A stretch of DNA of 27,876 nt, taken from the NCBI GenBank assembly GCA_017513365.1, contig JAFXFY010000141.1:1-27876 (forward strand), read 5' to 3'. Source of the DNA: Alphaproteobacteria bacterium (lineage in GTDB: Bacteria > Pseudomonadota > Alphaproteobacteria > CAAHEQ01 > UBA3637). Shown here piece after piece: positions 21,130-27,876 of the stretch (the stretch's first letter is position 1; each line of letters opens with the position of its first letter). Position numbers and translations under genes: made by a program. Under the pieces are notes generated by a model. It saw only the letters and a program-made list of their open reading frames with translations, was not told the origin of the DNA and ran no database searches.

Positions 21130-21885
21130 ATGGCAGGACATTCACAGTTTAAAAACATTATGTATCGTAAAGGGGCTCAAGATAAGCTCCGTGCAAAGGT
21201 ATTTTCAAAATTGGCCCGGGAAATTACGGTGGCTGTTAAAACAGGGGGCGGACCAGATATGTCTTCTAACCCTCGTTTGCGCTTAGCCATTCAAAATGCT
21301 CGCAGTGAAAATATGCCGAAAGACAATATTGAACGGGCGATTGCTAAGGGGTCTCAAGCCAATGATACCAGCAACTATGAAGAAGTGCGCTATGAAGGAT
21401 TTGGCCCCGGTAAAGTATCCGTGATTGTGGAGGCTTTAACGGATAATCGTGCCAGAACGGCGCCGGCGGTACGCTCGGCTTTTTCTAAAAACGGTGGCAA
21501 TATGGGTGAAACAGGATCCGTTACATTTAACTTTGAAAAAATCGGATATATTGAATATCCTTTGGCTGTTGCCACGGCTGATGCTATGTTTGAAACGGCA
21601 TTGGAGGCTGGTGCCAATGATGTGGAAACAACCGAAGACAAACACTTAATCACTTGCATTCCGGAAGATTTGGCAGCCGTTCGTGAGGCATTGGAAGCCA
21701 AACTCGGCACTCCAAATGTGGCCAGATTTGATTGGAAACCGCTTGTTGAAACGGATATTACGGATTTGGAAACAGCACAAAAACTCATGAAATTCATTGA
21801 TGTATTAAATGAAGATGATGACGTGCAGCGTGTGATTACCAATGCCAATATTTCTGATGAGATTTTGGCTCAATTGGAAGGCTAA
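21130..21885 (+). CDS. yebC: YebC/PmpR family protein
   Basis: A 251-residue protein with the invariant start MAGHSQFKNIMYRKGAQDK, then SSNPRLRLAIQNARSENMPKDNIERAI and YEGFGPGKVSVIVEALTDNRART. Three-domain architecture of normal length. Members were first called transcriptional regulators; more recent work links YebC proteins to translation of difficult sequences. AAAGGA precedes the ATG. It is followed by ruvC after 3 nt, the order usual in Proteobacteria. Confidence 0.95.
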   Translation: MAGHSQFKNIMYRKGAQDKLRAKVFSKLAREITVAVKTGGGPDMSSNPRLRLAIQNARSENMPKDNIERAIAKGSQANDTSNYEEVRYEGFGPGKVSVIVEALTDNRARTAPAVRSAFSKNGGNMGETGSVTFNFEKIGYIEYPLAVATADAMFETALEAGANDVETTEDKHLITCIPEDLAAVREALEAKLGTPNVARFDWKPLVETDITDLETAQKLMKFIDVLNEDDDVQRVITNANISDEILAQLEG

Positions 21886-21888
21886 CAC

Positions 21889-22377
21889 ATGCCCGTCCGT
21901 ATTTTAGGATTAGACCCCGGCCTGCGTCATACAGGCTGGGGTATTATTGATAAAGAGGGCAGTAAACTTAAATTCGTGGCGGCCGGTGTTGTGAATCCCG
22001 ATACGACATTGGATTTAGCCGACAGATTAGCTGAACTACACGGATGTTTGCGTAAAATTATTACGCAGTGGTGTCCGGATGAGGCTGCTGTGGAAGAAAC
22101 ATTCGTGAATAAAAATCCGACTTCTACCTTGAAATTGGGCCAAGCCAGAGGCGTTGTCCTGTTGGCACCGGCGATACATGGCATAAAAGTGGCCGAATAC
22201 ACGCCAAACCAAATTAAAAAAATGGTCGTAGGAGCGGGTCATGCCGAAAAATCTCAGGTGGATTTAATGGTGCATACACTGCTGAAAGATGTACCGGATA
22301 AAATGCCCCCCGATGCCTCGGATGCTTTAGCAATCGCGCTGTGTCATTCCTTTATGCGTCCGATTATTAAAATATAA
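21889..22377 (+). CDS. ruvC: Holliday-junction resolvase RuvC
   Basis: A 162-residue RuvC with the four acidic active-site residues in place: D9 in LGLDPG, E69 in AVEETF, and D142 and D145 in PDASDALAIALCH. LRHTGWGII and NPTSTLKLGQARGV are typical. It cuts four-way junctions with RuvAB. ruvA and ruvB do not follow; the next gene has a separate promoter. Its ribosome binding site (GGAAGG) lies in the last codons of yebC. Confidence 0.95.
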   Translation: MPVRILGLDPGLRHTGWGIIDKEGSKLKFVAAGVVNPDTTLDLADRLAELHGCLRKIITQWCPDEAAVEETFVNKNPTSTLKLGQARGVVLLAPAIHGIKVAEYTPNQIKKMVVGAGHAEKSQVDLMVHTLLKDVPDKMPPDASDALAIALCHSFMRPIIKI

Positions 22378-22423
22378 GAAGGGGTGTTTTGTTTCTTTTA
22401 TTACGTAAATATATTAAAAAGTA

Positions 22424-22452
22424 TTGACAAAATTTTAAAAAAAGAATATAAT
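22424..22452 (+). promoter_or_regulatory. Perfect consensus sigma-70 promoter
   Basis: TTGACA (22424-22429), 17 nt, TATAAT (22447-22452): both hexamers match the consensus exactly, the only such case seen in the window. Confidence 0.8.
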
Positions 22453-22482
22453 GCCTATTATTTATCAAAAAAGGAGTATTTA

Positions 22483-23358
22483 ATGTTTGTATCAAAAGAG
22501 GTTTCTGACGCCCATAAAAAATTTCTTATGCAACGGGGAGATGAATTTGATTCAAAAAATCCGTTTTCTAAAATTTTAAGAGGTGAACTGGAAACGGAAA
22601 TTGTTGATGAAAATCCATATGCTGTTGTTATTAAAAACAACGTTCCTCGTACGAGTACGTATAATTTGGTCTTGCCGGTGTATCCGGCGAAAGATGTCAT
22701 TGATTTTGCATCAAATGCTCCCAAAGAGTACGTGTTGGGGTATCAAATGGCAATCGAAAAAGCGGTACAGGAAATTTATGCTGAATATCATTCAAAAAAA
22801 AGCCATTTGTACTCTTCTTGTGCCAGAGTTATTTTTAATATTGGACCGTATTCTCAAAATTCAGTGCCATATTTGCATGCTCATGTTATGGGAGATAAGG
22901 ATTTGGTCGGAGCACGTCAATTGACGTTGTCGCAAAAACGTTCGGATGAACTAAAGGCGCGGTGTTGTGATCAATCAATTGATAAGGTTGAAGAAAAAGT
23001 GTTATTGGATGAGATTGAAAAAACACGAGAAGTCCAAAATCGGGATGCGGAAAAGATTAGACTGTTGAAAGATGGTCAAGTTTTGGGATGGAAGGAAAGT
23101 TCTTATCTGGATAAATACTCTCAACGGGGGCGGAAAGGATATTGGGCAGATTTTGTTTGCTTTTTATATGCATGTGGAATTGTTGGCAGAAAGGCGGAAT
23201 ATGAACAAGGAAAATGGGGCGGCCGTGCTGTTATAGATGTATATTCTGATGGCTATATTATTGCGCATGCGGCAGGAGGGTGTGTATTGCAAAAACTGCC
23301 GTTGATTCCGTTGACAAGAAAACAGTTGGCAGAACACTATCAAAATAACCGTTCATAA
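22483..23358 (+). CDS. HIT-domain protein with a long C-terminal extension
   Basis: A 291-residue protein. The start at 22483 has AAGGAG 6 nt upstream and lies 30 nt after the -10; an upstream in-frame ATG precedes the promoter and is rejected. Residues about 25-140 form a HIT fold (NPFSKILRGELETEIVDEN, NLVLPVYPAKD) with the motif VPYLHAHVMGD. The canonical H-x-H-x-H triad is Y130-L-H132-A-H134: the first His is Tyr, while the residue equivalent to the nucleophilic His is kept. HIT proteins hydrolyse or transfer nucleotides. The remaining 150 residues are unusual: a charged helical stretch (about 145-195) and a C-terminal part with YWADFVCFLYACGIVGRK and a Gly/Ala-rich end. I do not recognise this extension. 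The consensus promoter suggests high expression. Confidence 0.7.
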   Translation: MFVSKEVSDAHKKFLMQRGDEFDSKNPFSKILRGELETEIVDENPYAVVIKNNVPRTSTYNLVLPVYPAKDVIDFASNAPKEYVLGYQMAIEKAVQEIYAEYHSKKSHLYSSCARVIFNIGPYSQNSVPYLHAHVMGDKDLVGARQLTLSQKRSDELKARCCDQSIDKVEEKVLLDEIEKTREVQNRDAEKIRLLKDGQVLGWKESSYLDKYSQRGRKGYWADFVCFLYACGIVGRKAEYEQGKWGGRAVIDVYSDGYIIAHAAGGCVLQKLPLIPLTRKQLAEHYQNNRS

Positions 23359-23383
23359 ATAAAAAAAGGTTAGGTTTATTAAA

Positions 23384-23414
23384 AAAAAGGGGAAACAGCG
23401 TGTTTCTCCTTTTT
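23384..23414 (+). terminator. Intrinsic terminator after the HIT gene
   Basis: AAAAAGGGGAAACA (23384-23397), 3-nt loop, TGTTTCTCCTTTTT (23401-23414), one wobble. Confidence 0.8.
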
Positions 23415-23463
23415 GTATTTTTATGTAATGGGAAAACAGAGTTTGTTTTTTGTAAAAAAGTAC

Positions 23464-23492
23464 TTGCATTTTTTGAAAAAATTGTGTATAAG
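23464..23492 (+). promoter_or_regulatory. Promoter of the rpmF-plsX-fabH operon
   Basis: TTGCAT (23464-23469), 17 nt, TATAAG (23487-23492). The leader of about 70 nt is G-rich around 23514-23540 and could hold structure, but no clear regulatory hairpin was found. Confidence 0.65.
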
Positions 23493-23570
23493 ATAGTCCT
23501 TAATATTAAAAAAGGGATGCTCGGGGTATGGGCAGACCGGTTATCATTTAAAAAGAAAAGAGAGTTTAAA

Positions 23571-23756
23571 ATGGCAGTACCTAAGAAAAAAACATCTAAA
23601 TCTAAAAAGAACATGCGTCGTTCTCATCACGCTTTGGCCGCTAATACAGCCGGTCAATGTCCGAAATGTGGCGAATTGGTTCGTCCGCACCATGTATGTG
23701 AATCTTGCGGTCACTACAATTCTAAAGAAGTGATTGTAAAAGCTGACGCCGAATAA
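23571..23756 (+). CDS. rpmF: 50S ribosomal protein L32
   Basis: A 61-residue L32 with the standard start MAVPKKKTSKSKKNMRRSHH and a zinc-ribbon C-x2-C-x9-C-x2-C (CPKCGELVRPHHVCESCGH). It is the zinc-binding type of L32. AAGAGAG precedes the ATG. As in most Proteobacteria it leads the fatty-acid/phospholipid genes plsX and fabH; the yceD gene often found before it is absent. Confidence 0.97.
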   Translation: MAVPKKKTSKSKKNMRRSHHALAANTAGQCPKCGELVRPHHVCESCGHYNSKEVIVKADAE

Positions 23757-23770
23757 GAAAGGGTGGTCTT

Positions 23771-24814
23771 TTGAGCGATACGTTAGTGATATCTGTTGAT
23801 GCGATGGGTGGCGATAATGCTCCTGACGCTATCATTGAAGGGGTGGCAATTGCCGCAAAAAAACATTCAAACGTCTTCTTCTTTTTATACGGAGATGAAG
23901 AACAAATTAAGCCTTTAATTGAAAAGTACGGATTGGCTGACGATCGTTATAAAATTCACCATACAACAGCTGTGGTTAAGGCCGATGATAAGCCGTCTGT
24001 GGCTATTCGTTCCGGCCGTGAAAGCAGCATGTGGAAAGCCATTATGTCCGTGCGTAACGGATATGCTAAGGCGGTTGTTTCTGCTGGCAATACGGGCGCA
24101 TTAATGGCTATGAGTAAGATTTGTCTTGGCACGCTGGCCGGTATTGATCGGCCGGCGATTGCCGCGATTTTGCCGACCCTAAAGGGGCAATGTGTCGCCT
24201 TGGATTTGGGGGCAAATGCTGAGTGTAATTCCCAAAATTTGGTGGAATTTGCCGTGATGGGGCATGTGTTTTACTCCATTATGTTTGGCGCCGAAAAACC
24301 AAGTGTTGGTTTGCTTAATATCGGGTCAGAGGAAACAAAAGGTCGTGAAGAAATTCGTGAGGCTGCATCCGTATTAAAAGGATTCGGCGACAAAATGAAC
24401 TTCCATGGTTTTGTGGAAGGAAACGATATTTGTATCGGTACGACCGAAGTTGTTGTTTCTGATGGTTTTTCCGGTAATGTTGCACTTAAAACCATTGAAG
24501 GAACCGCAAAATTTATTACAACGTCTTTGAAAGATATGATTAAAAAATCCGTTGTGTCTAAATTCGGATTTATGTTGGCCTTGCCGGCACTTAGAAAACT
24601 CAAGAAAAAAATGGATCCTCGTATGTACAATGGAGCTATGTTCTTGGGACTTAATGGCGTGTCGGTTAAAAGTCATGGTGGGGCAGACGCTTTTGCCTTT
24701 TCTCATGCCGTGTCAACAGCTATTAGTTTGGCTCAAAACGATTTGTGCCAGCGTATAAAAAAAGAGTTGGAACATGTGTTGGAATATGCTCCGGCTGATG
24801 AGAGTTCTCGTTAA
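23771..24814 (+). CDS. plsX: Phosphate acyltransferase PlsX
   Basis: A 347-residue PlsX that makes acyl-phosphate from acyl-ACP at the start of phospholipid synthesis. Visible: VISVDAMGGDNAPDAIIEG at the N-terminus, VVSAGNTGALMAMSK, LDLGANAECNSQNLVEFAVMG, GLLNIGSEETKG and DGFSGNVALKTIEGTA. The start codon is TTG (AAAGGGTGG about 7 nt upstream); no ATG lies before the conserved MGGDNAPD block, so TTG at 23771 is the best choice. Confidence 0.95.
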   Translation: MSDTLVISVDAMGGDNAPDAIIEGVAIAAKKHSNVFFFLYGDEEQIKPLIEKYGLADDRYKIHHTTAVVKADDKPSVAIRSGRESSMWKAIMSVRNGYAKAVVSAGNTGALMAMSKICLGTLAGIDRPAIAAILPTLKGQCVALDLGANAECNSQNLVEFAVMGHVFYSIMFGAEKPSVGLLNIGSEETKGREEIREAASVLKGFGDKMNFHGFVEGNDICIGTTEVVVSDGFSGNVALKTIEGTAKFITTSLKDMIKKSVVSKFGFMLALPALRKLKKKMDPRMYNGAMFLGLNGVSVKSHGGADAFAFSHAVSTAISLAQNDLCQRIKKELEHVLEYAPADESSR

Positions 24815-24841
24815 TAAACCCTAACAAATGCGAGGTGTAAA

Positions 24842-25810
24842 ATGATTAGAGCCGTTATATCGGGAATGGGTGGATATTTACCCGAAAAAGTTTTAACAAA
24901 CTTTGATTTGGAAAAAATGGTTGAAACGACGGATGCTTGGATTCGTGAAAGAACCGGTATTGAGTCTCGTCATATTGCCGGCAGTGGGGAAACAACGGGG
25001 GATTTAGCATTGAAAGCAGCTACTGAGGCTTTGGAAAGTGCCGGTATCACAGGGGCAGATGTGGATATGATTGTGTTTGCTACAACGACTCCAGATGAAA
25101 CATTTCCGGCAACGGCTACGAAATTGCAAGCGGCTATCGGGGCTAAGGGATTTGCTTTTGATATTCAAGCGGCTTGTTCCGGATTTATGTATGCCTTATC
25201 TGTTGCCAATCATTTTATTACAGCCGGAACGGTTAAAAATGCTTTGGTGATTGGTGCGGAAACTTTATCCAGAATTGTGGATTGGTCTGACAGAAATACG
25301 TGTGTGTTATTCGGTGATGGAGCAGGGGCAGTTTTGTTGACGGCTGAAGAAGCTCAAGGTACGATAGCAGATAGTGGTGTATTGAATGTGATTTTACACT
25401 CTGATGGAAATGTGCGTGATATGTTGAAATCTTCTGGAGGTGTCTCTGCAACTAAAACAGTTGGAACGATTATGATGGAAGGGCGTGAAGTATTCCGTCA
25501 TGCCGTAACAAATTTGGCTGATGTCGCCAGTGAAGTATTGAATACAGCTGGTTTAACGAATGCCGATATTGATTATTTGGTACCACACCAAGCCAATATT
25601 CGTATTATTGAAGGAACGGCTAAAAAATTGAATTTACCTATGGATAGAGTGATTGTAACGTTGCCCGAACATGGGAATACGTCATCGGCTTCTATTCCGC
25701 TTGCTTTATATGCCGGTGTGAAAAGTGGGAAACTTAAAAAAGGTGATTTATTATTGTTGGAATCTATGGGCGCAGGGTTAACTTGGGCCGGTGGTTTAAT
25801 CCGTTTGTAA
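24842..25810 (+). CDS. fabH: Beta-ketoacyl-ACP synthase III
   Basis: A 322-residue FabH with the catalytic triad Cys112 (QAACSGF), His249 (PHQANIRI) and Asn279 (EHGNTSSASIP). It condenses acetyl-CoA with malonyl-ACP to start fatty-acid synthesis. GLTWAGGLIRL is the usual C-terminus. GAGG lies before the ATG; it follows plsX by 27 nt. Confidence 0.96.
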   Translation: MIRAVISGMGGYLPEKVLTNFDLEKMVETTDAWIRERTGIESRHIAGSGETTGDLALKAATEALESAGITGADVDMIVFATTTPDETFPATATKLQAAIGAKGFAFDIQAACSGFMYALSVANHFITAGTVKNALVIGAETLSRIVDWSDRNTCVLFGDGAGAVLLTAEEAQGTIADSGVLNVILHSDGNVRDMLKSSGGVSATKTVGTIMMEGREVFRHAVTNLADVASEVLNTAGLTNADIDYLVPHQANIRIIEGTAKKLNLPMDRVIVTLPEHGNTSSASIPLALYAGVKSGKLKKGDLLLLESMGAGLTWAGGLIRL

Positions 25811-25911
25811 AATAAAAATGCTTAAAATAAAAAAAAGACTTGCAACTTTTTTTGTTTTATGGCAAAGTGATAAATATAAAATAACTAATTATAAAAAAAG
25901 AGGAAAATAAA

Positions 25912-26202
25912 ATGACAGCTAAAACAATTACCCGTGCAGACATTGCCGAAGCTATCTATCGTGATTTGGGCTTTTCTCATTCCGAATCATTTAAGTTCAT
26001 TGAACAAATCATTCAACATACCATTACGGCTTTGGCAAATGGTGAAGAGGTGAAAATTGCTAAATTTGCTACATTTACACCACATGCAAAGCACCAACGT
26101 ATCGGTCGTAATCCGAAAACAGGTGAAACACATCCGATTTGTTCCAGAACAGTTGTGTCTTTTAAGGCCTCTAATTCCTTGAAAGGTGTTTTAGCCGACT
26201 AA
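25912..26202 (+). CDS. ihfA: Integration host factor alpha subunit
   Basis: A 96-residue HU/IHF-family protein. TITRADIAEAIYRDLGFS at the N-terminus and GRNPKTGETHPICSRTVVSFKAS in the DNA-intercalating arm fit IHF-alpha rather than HU; the position after fabH and before the MerR gene is the standard alphaproteobacterial place of ihfA. IHF bends DNA by about 180 degrees for transcription and recombination. AGAGG precedes the ATG. The 100-nt gap after fabH includes TTGCAA at 25840 without a good -10. Confidence 0.88.
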   Translation: MTAKTITRADIAEAIYRDLGFSHSESFKFIEQIIQHTITALANGEEVKIAKFATFTPHAKHQRIGRNPKTGETHPICSRTVVSFKASNSLKGVLAD

Positions 26203-26217
26203 ATTTAGGAGAGACCC

Positions 26218-26562
26218 ATGATGAAAGCCGACAGTGCGTATCGTACGATAACGGAAGTGGCGGATTTATTACAAGTTCAAGCTTCGGTGCTGCGGTTTTG
26301 GGAAACTCAATTTTATCAAATAAAGCCAATAAAACGCATGGGCGGTCGCCGTTATTATCGGGCCGAAGATGTTGTTTTGTTGGCTCAAATTCGTGATTAT
26401 CTGTATAAAGAGGGGCTGACGATTAAGGGGGTTCAAAAACGCTTAAAGCAAGATGGCTCTCAAGATATGGATACACCTATGTTGGGCAAAGATATGCAAT
26501 CTGAAGATGCCTTTGTTCAAGAAGTTATAGATATTAAAAGTTATTTATCGGATTATCTTTAG
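26218..26562 (+). CDS. MerR-family transcriptional regulator
   Basis: A 114-residue protein with an N-terminal MerR winged helix: YRTITEVADLLQVQASVLRFWETQF, then KRMGGRRYYRAEDVVLLAQIRDYLY. This short form with VLRFWE and GGRRYYR belongs to the conserved MerR protein found next to ihfA. There is no effector domain beyond a short helix, and the target is unknown. It follows ihfA by 15 nt with an AGGAGAG site. Confidence 0.9.
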   Translation: MMKADSAYRTITEVADLLQVQASVLRFWETQFYQIKPIKRMGGRRYYRAEDVVLLAQIRDYLYKEGLTIKGVQKRLKQDGSQDMDTPMLGKDMQSEDAFVQEVIDIKSYLSDYL

Positions 26563-26589
26563 TATCCCCTAAATAGAGATGGAGGATAT

Positions 26590-27357
26590 ATGGAAAAGTT
26601 ATCAGTTTACATTCTAACATTAAATGAACAAGCTCGGTTGCCTCGTACTTTAGAAGCAGCGGTAAAGGTGGCGGATGAGCTTATTGTGGTTGATTCCGGA
26701 TCAACGGATAAAACATGTGAAATTGCTCAAAGTTATGGAGCAAAGGTTATTTTTCATAAGTGGAAAAATATCTCTTCTCAAAAAAAATATGCAGAAGAAC
26801 AATGTTGTTATGATTTGGTTTTATCTTTGGATGCCGATGAAGTGTTGTCCGATAAATTAATTCAGGAAATTTTATCTGTTAAAGAAAATCGATTGGCCGA
26901 TGCCTATAAAATTAAAATTGCCGATATGATGCCGGGGGATAAAAAGCCATCTAGATTTGCTAAAACCTATAATCTTGAGCGATTATATGATAAAACAAAA
27001 AGCTCTATGCCCGATGATTTAACCCACGACAGAATTGTGTTGGGACAAGGGGTAAAAGTGGCTCAGCTGAAACATTTAGTGTACCATTATTCGTATCTGA
27101 GTTTAACTAAAACATGGGAAAAATATAATGTGTATACGGATGAACTATTGAAAACGGCAATTGCAACAGGTAAAAAATATTCTTTATTCCGATTAATTAT
27201 TGAATTTCCGTATCAGTTTTTGCGATATTATTTTTTAAAAAGAATGTTTTTGCGTGGTCGTTTTGGGTTTATTAATGCCGTTACGATTTCTTATTTTCGT
27301 TTTTTAAAAATTGCTAAATGGCAAGAATATTATCTGATAAATAAGGATAAAAAATGA
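26590..27357 (+). CDS. WaaE/LgtF-like LPS-core glycosyltransferase
   Basis: A 255-residue family-2 glycosyltransferase of the WaaE/KdtX/LgtF group, which adds beta-1,4-glucose to inner-core heptose in known members. Seen: LSVYILTLNEQARLPRTLEA, ELIVVDSGSTDKT, WKNISSQKKYAEEQ, and the metal-binding LSLDADE (about 79-85). The acceptor half has HLVYHYSYLS and EKYNVYTDELLK. The C-terminal basic/hydrophobic segment (RLIIEFPYQFLRYYFLKRMF) probably contacts the membrane. GGAGG precedes the ATG. Its stop overlaps the next start (ATGA). Confidence 0.88.
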   Translation: MEKLSVYILTLNEQARLPRTLEAAVKVADELIVVDSGSTDKTCEIAQSYGAKVIFHKWKNISSQKKYAEEQCCYDLVLSLDADEVLSDKLIQEILSVKENRLADAYKIKIADMMPGDKKPSRFAKTYNLERLYDKTKSSMPDDLTHDRIVLGQGVKVAQLKHLVYHYSYLSLTKTWEKYNVYTDELLKTAIATGKKYSLFRLIIEFPYQFLRYYFLKRMFLRGRFGFINAVTISYFRFLKIAKWQEYYLINKDKK

Positions 27358-27876
27358 CCTGTCGTCCTGTATCATTATTCTATTGTAAGGGACAAAACTT
27401 TGGTGATGCTGTTAATCCGATATTGCTTGAGCGTGTTTTTGGATGCCCTTGTGTTCAAGGAACAAAAGCAAAATCTACTTTAATTGCTATTGGGTCTATT
27501 TTTCAGCGTTTTGCAACAAATAATCCGTTTGAAAATTTGATAAAACCGATATATCCAAAATTACATGTCTTTAGTACCGGATTTATTTCAGATAAGCAGT
27601 ATCGTTATTTTAAACGCCAGATGGAAATTTATGCCGTCAGAGGGTATTATACAAAGGGTCAATGTGAAAAAATATTAGGTAAACAGTTAGATATACCCGT
27701 TGGAGATGCTGGGCTGTTATTATCTCATTTATTGGAAAAAAGACCGAAGAAAAAATATGCTCTTGGTATTATTCCGCATGTAAGTGATTGGGATAATCCA
27801 ATATTTGAAGAACTTTCAAAAACGCCATATACGACACGAATTAATTTACGAGAAGATCCTTTATCTGTTTTAAACA
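27354..27876 (+). CDS. Polysaccharide pyruvyl transferase family protein (partial)
   Basis: 174 codons are visible before the right edge. The start VSLFYCKGQNFGDAVNPILLE, the segment LIAIGSIFQRF and the block AVRGYYTKGQCEKI...DIPVGDAGLLLSHLL match the pyruvyl transferase family (PF04230), in which N-FGD-N and VRG/GD motifs recur. Such enzymes place ketal pyruvate on capsule, EPS or LPS sugars; some relatives act as glycosyltransferases. The ATG overlaps the previous stop by 4 nt, so it is translationally coupled to the WaaE-like gene. The end of the protein is outside the window. Confidence 0.8.
   Translation, partial: MTCRPVSLFYCKGQNFGDAVNPILLERVFGCPCVQGTKAKSTLIAIGSIFQRFATNNPFENLIKPIYPKLHVFSTGFISDKQYRYFKRQMEIYAVRGYYTKGQCEKILGKQLDIPVGDAGLLLSHLLEKRPKKKYALGIIPHVSDWDNPIFEELSKTPYTTRINLREDPLSVLN

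Noticed and set aside
23400..23570. N-terminal extension of L32 from an upstream start
   Set aside because: It runs through the terminator and promoter; L32 begins at the conserved MAVPKKK with its own ribosome binding site.
1..27876. tRNA, rRNA, insertion sequences or prophage genes
   Set aside because: No cloverleaf, rRNA segment, transposase or integrase was recognised in a by-eye reading of both strands.

Overview
The window looks like chromosome of an AT-rich member of the Alphaproteobacteria, probably an uncultured host- or gut-associated lineage. The evidence is a CcrM-type (GANTC-family) adenine methyltransferase, TTAA-N7-TTAA boxes of the CtrA type, the gene order rpmF-plsX-fabH-ihfA-merR, and several type IV pilin-like proteins that share a G|RSMVE processing motif. 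Most promoters I could find follow one pattern: a TTGCAT/TTGACA-like -35, exactly 17 nt, and a TAnnnT-like -10. The species call is inference; no rRNA is present.

Layout. 1-2055: a truncated Pro-rich protein on the minus strand, two long palindromes in inverted orientation, a Cys-rich pilin-like protein, and a BamE/SmpA-like lipoprotein on the minus strand. 2214-4382 (minus): ccrM, then the two-gene unit of a dUTPase-fold protein with destroyed catalytic motifs and an exported SH3 protein. 4486-9330 (plus): a leaderless putative lipoprotein, a structured leader RNA feeding a small pilin, a DsbA/ScsC-like membrane-anchored thiol oxidoreductase, an NlpD-like LysM/M23 lipoprotein, and a Sel1-repeat protein. 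9545-13479 (plus): a family-2 glycosyltransferase, an MsbA-like lipid flippase, and a DUF1189-like membrane protein. 13530-18326 (minus): lepA, a DUF1460 protein and queA, followed by a pilin-like protein with a lectin-like (DUF1566-type) C-terminus behind its own structured leader RNA. 18486-27876 (plus): housekeeping genes ebfC, recR, a coiled-coil protein with zapA, ymdB, yebC, ruvC, a HIT protein, rpmF-plsX-fabH-ihfA-merR, then LPS/capsule genes (a WaaE-like glycosyltransferase and a truncated pyruvyltransferase).

How the parts relate. The dominant theme is the envelope: pilins, outer-membrane lipoproteins, division-linked peptidoglycan factors, LPS synthesis and export. The cell-cycle link is the ccrM gene plus CtrA-like boxes at the BamE-like lipoprotein, at ccrM, and upstream of the small pilin.

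The strongest candidates for something undescribed are: (1) two unrelated but similarly organised structured RNAs of about 200 nt, each ending in an intrinsic terminator about 30-40 nt before a pilin start codon and each able to form competing, antiterminator-like pairings; (2) a REP/RPE-like palindromic element translated in frame inside the leader of a prepilin; (3) two inverted palindromes bracketing about 118 bp of promoter-like sequence upstream of another pilin; (4) three envelope genes whose promoters predict leaderless or nearly leaderless mRNAs; (5) tandem long hairpin repeats with a terminator in front of recR; (6) a catalytically degenerate dUTPase homologue paired with an SH3 protein.
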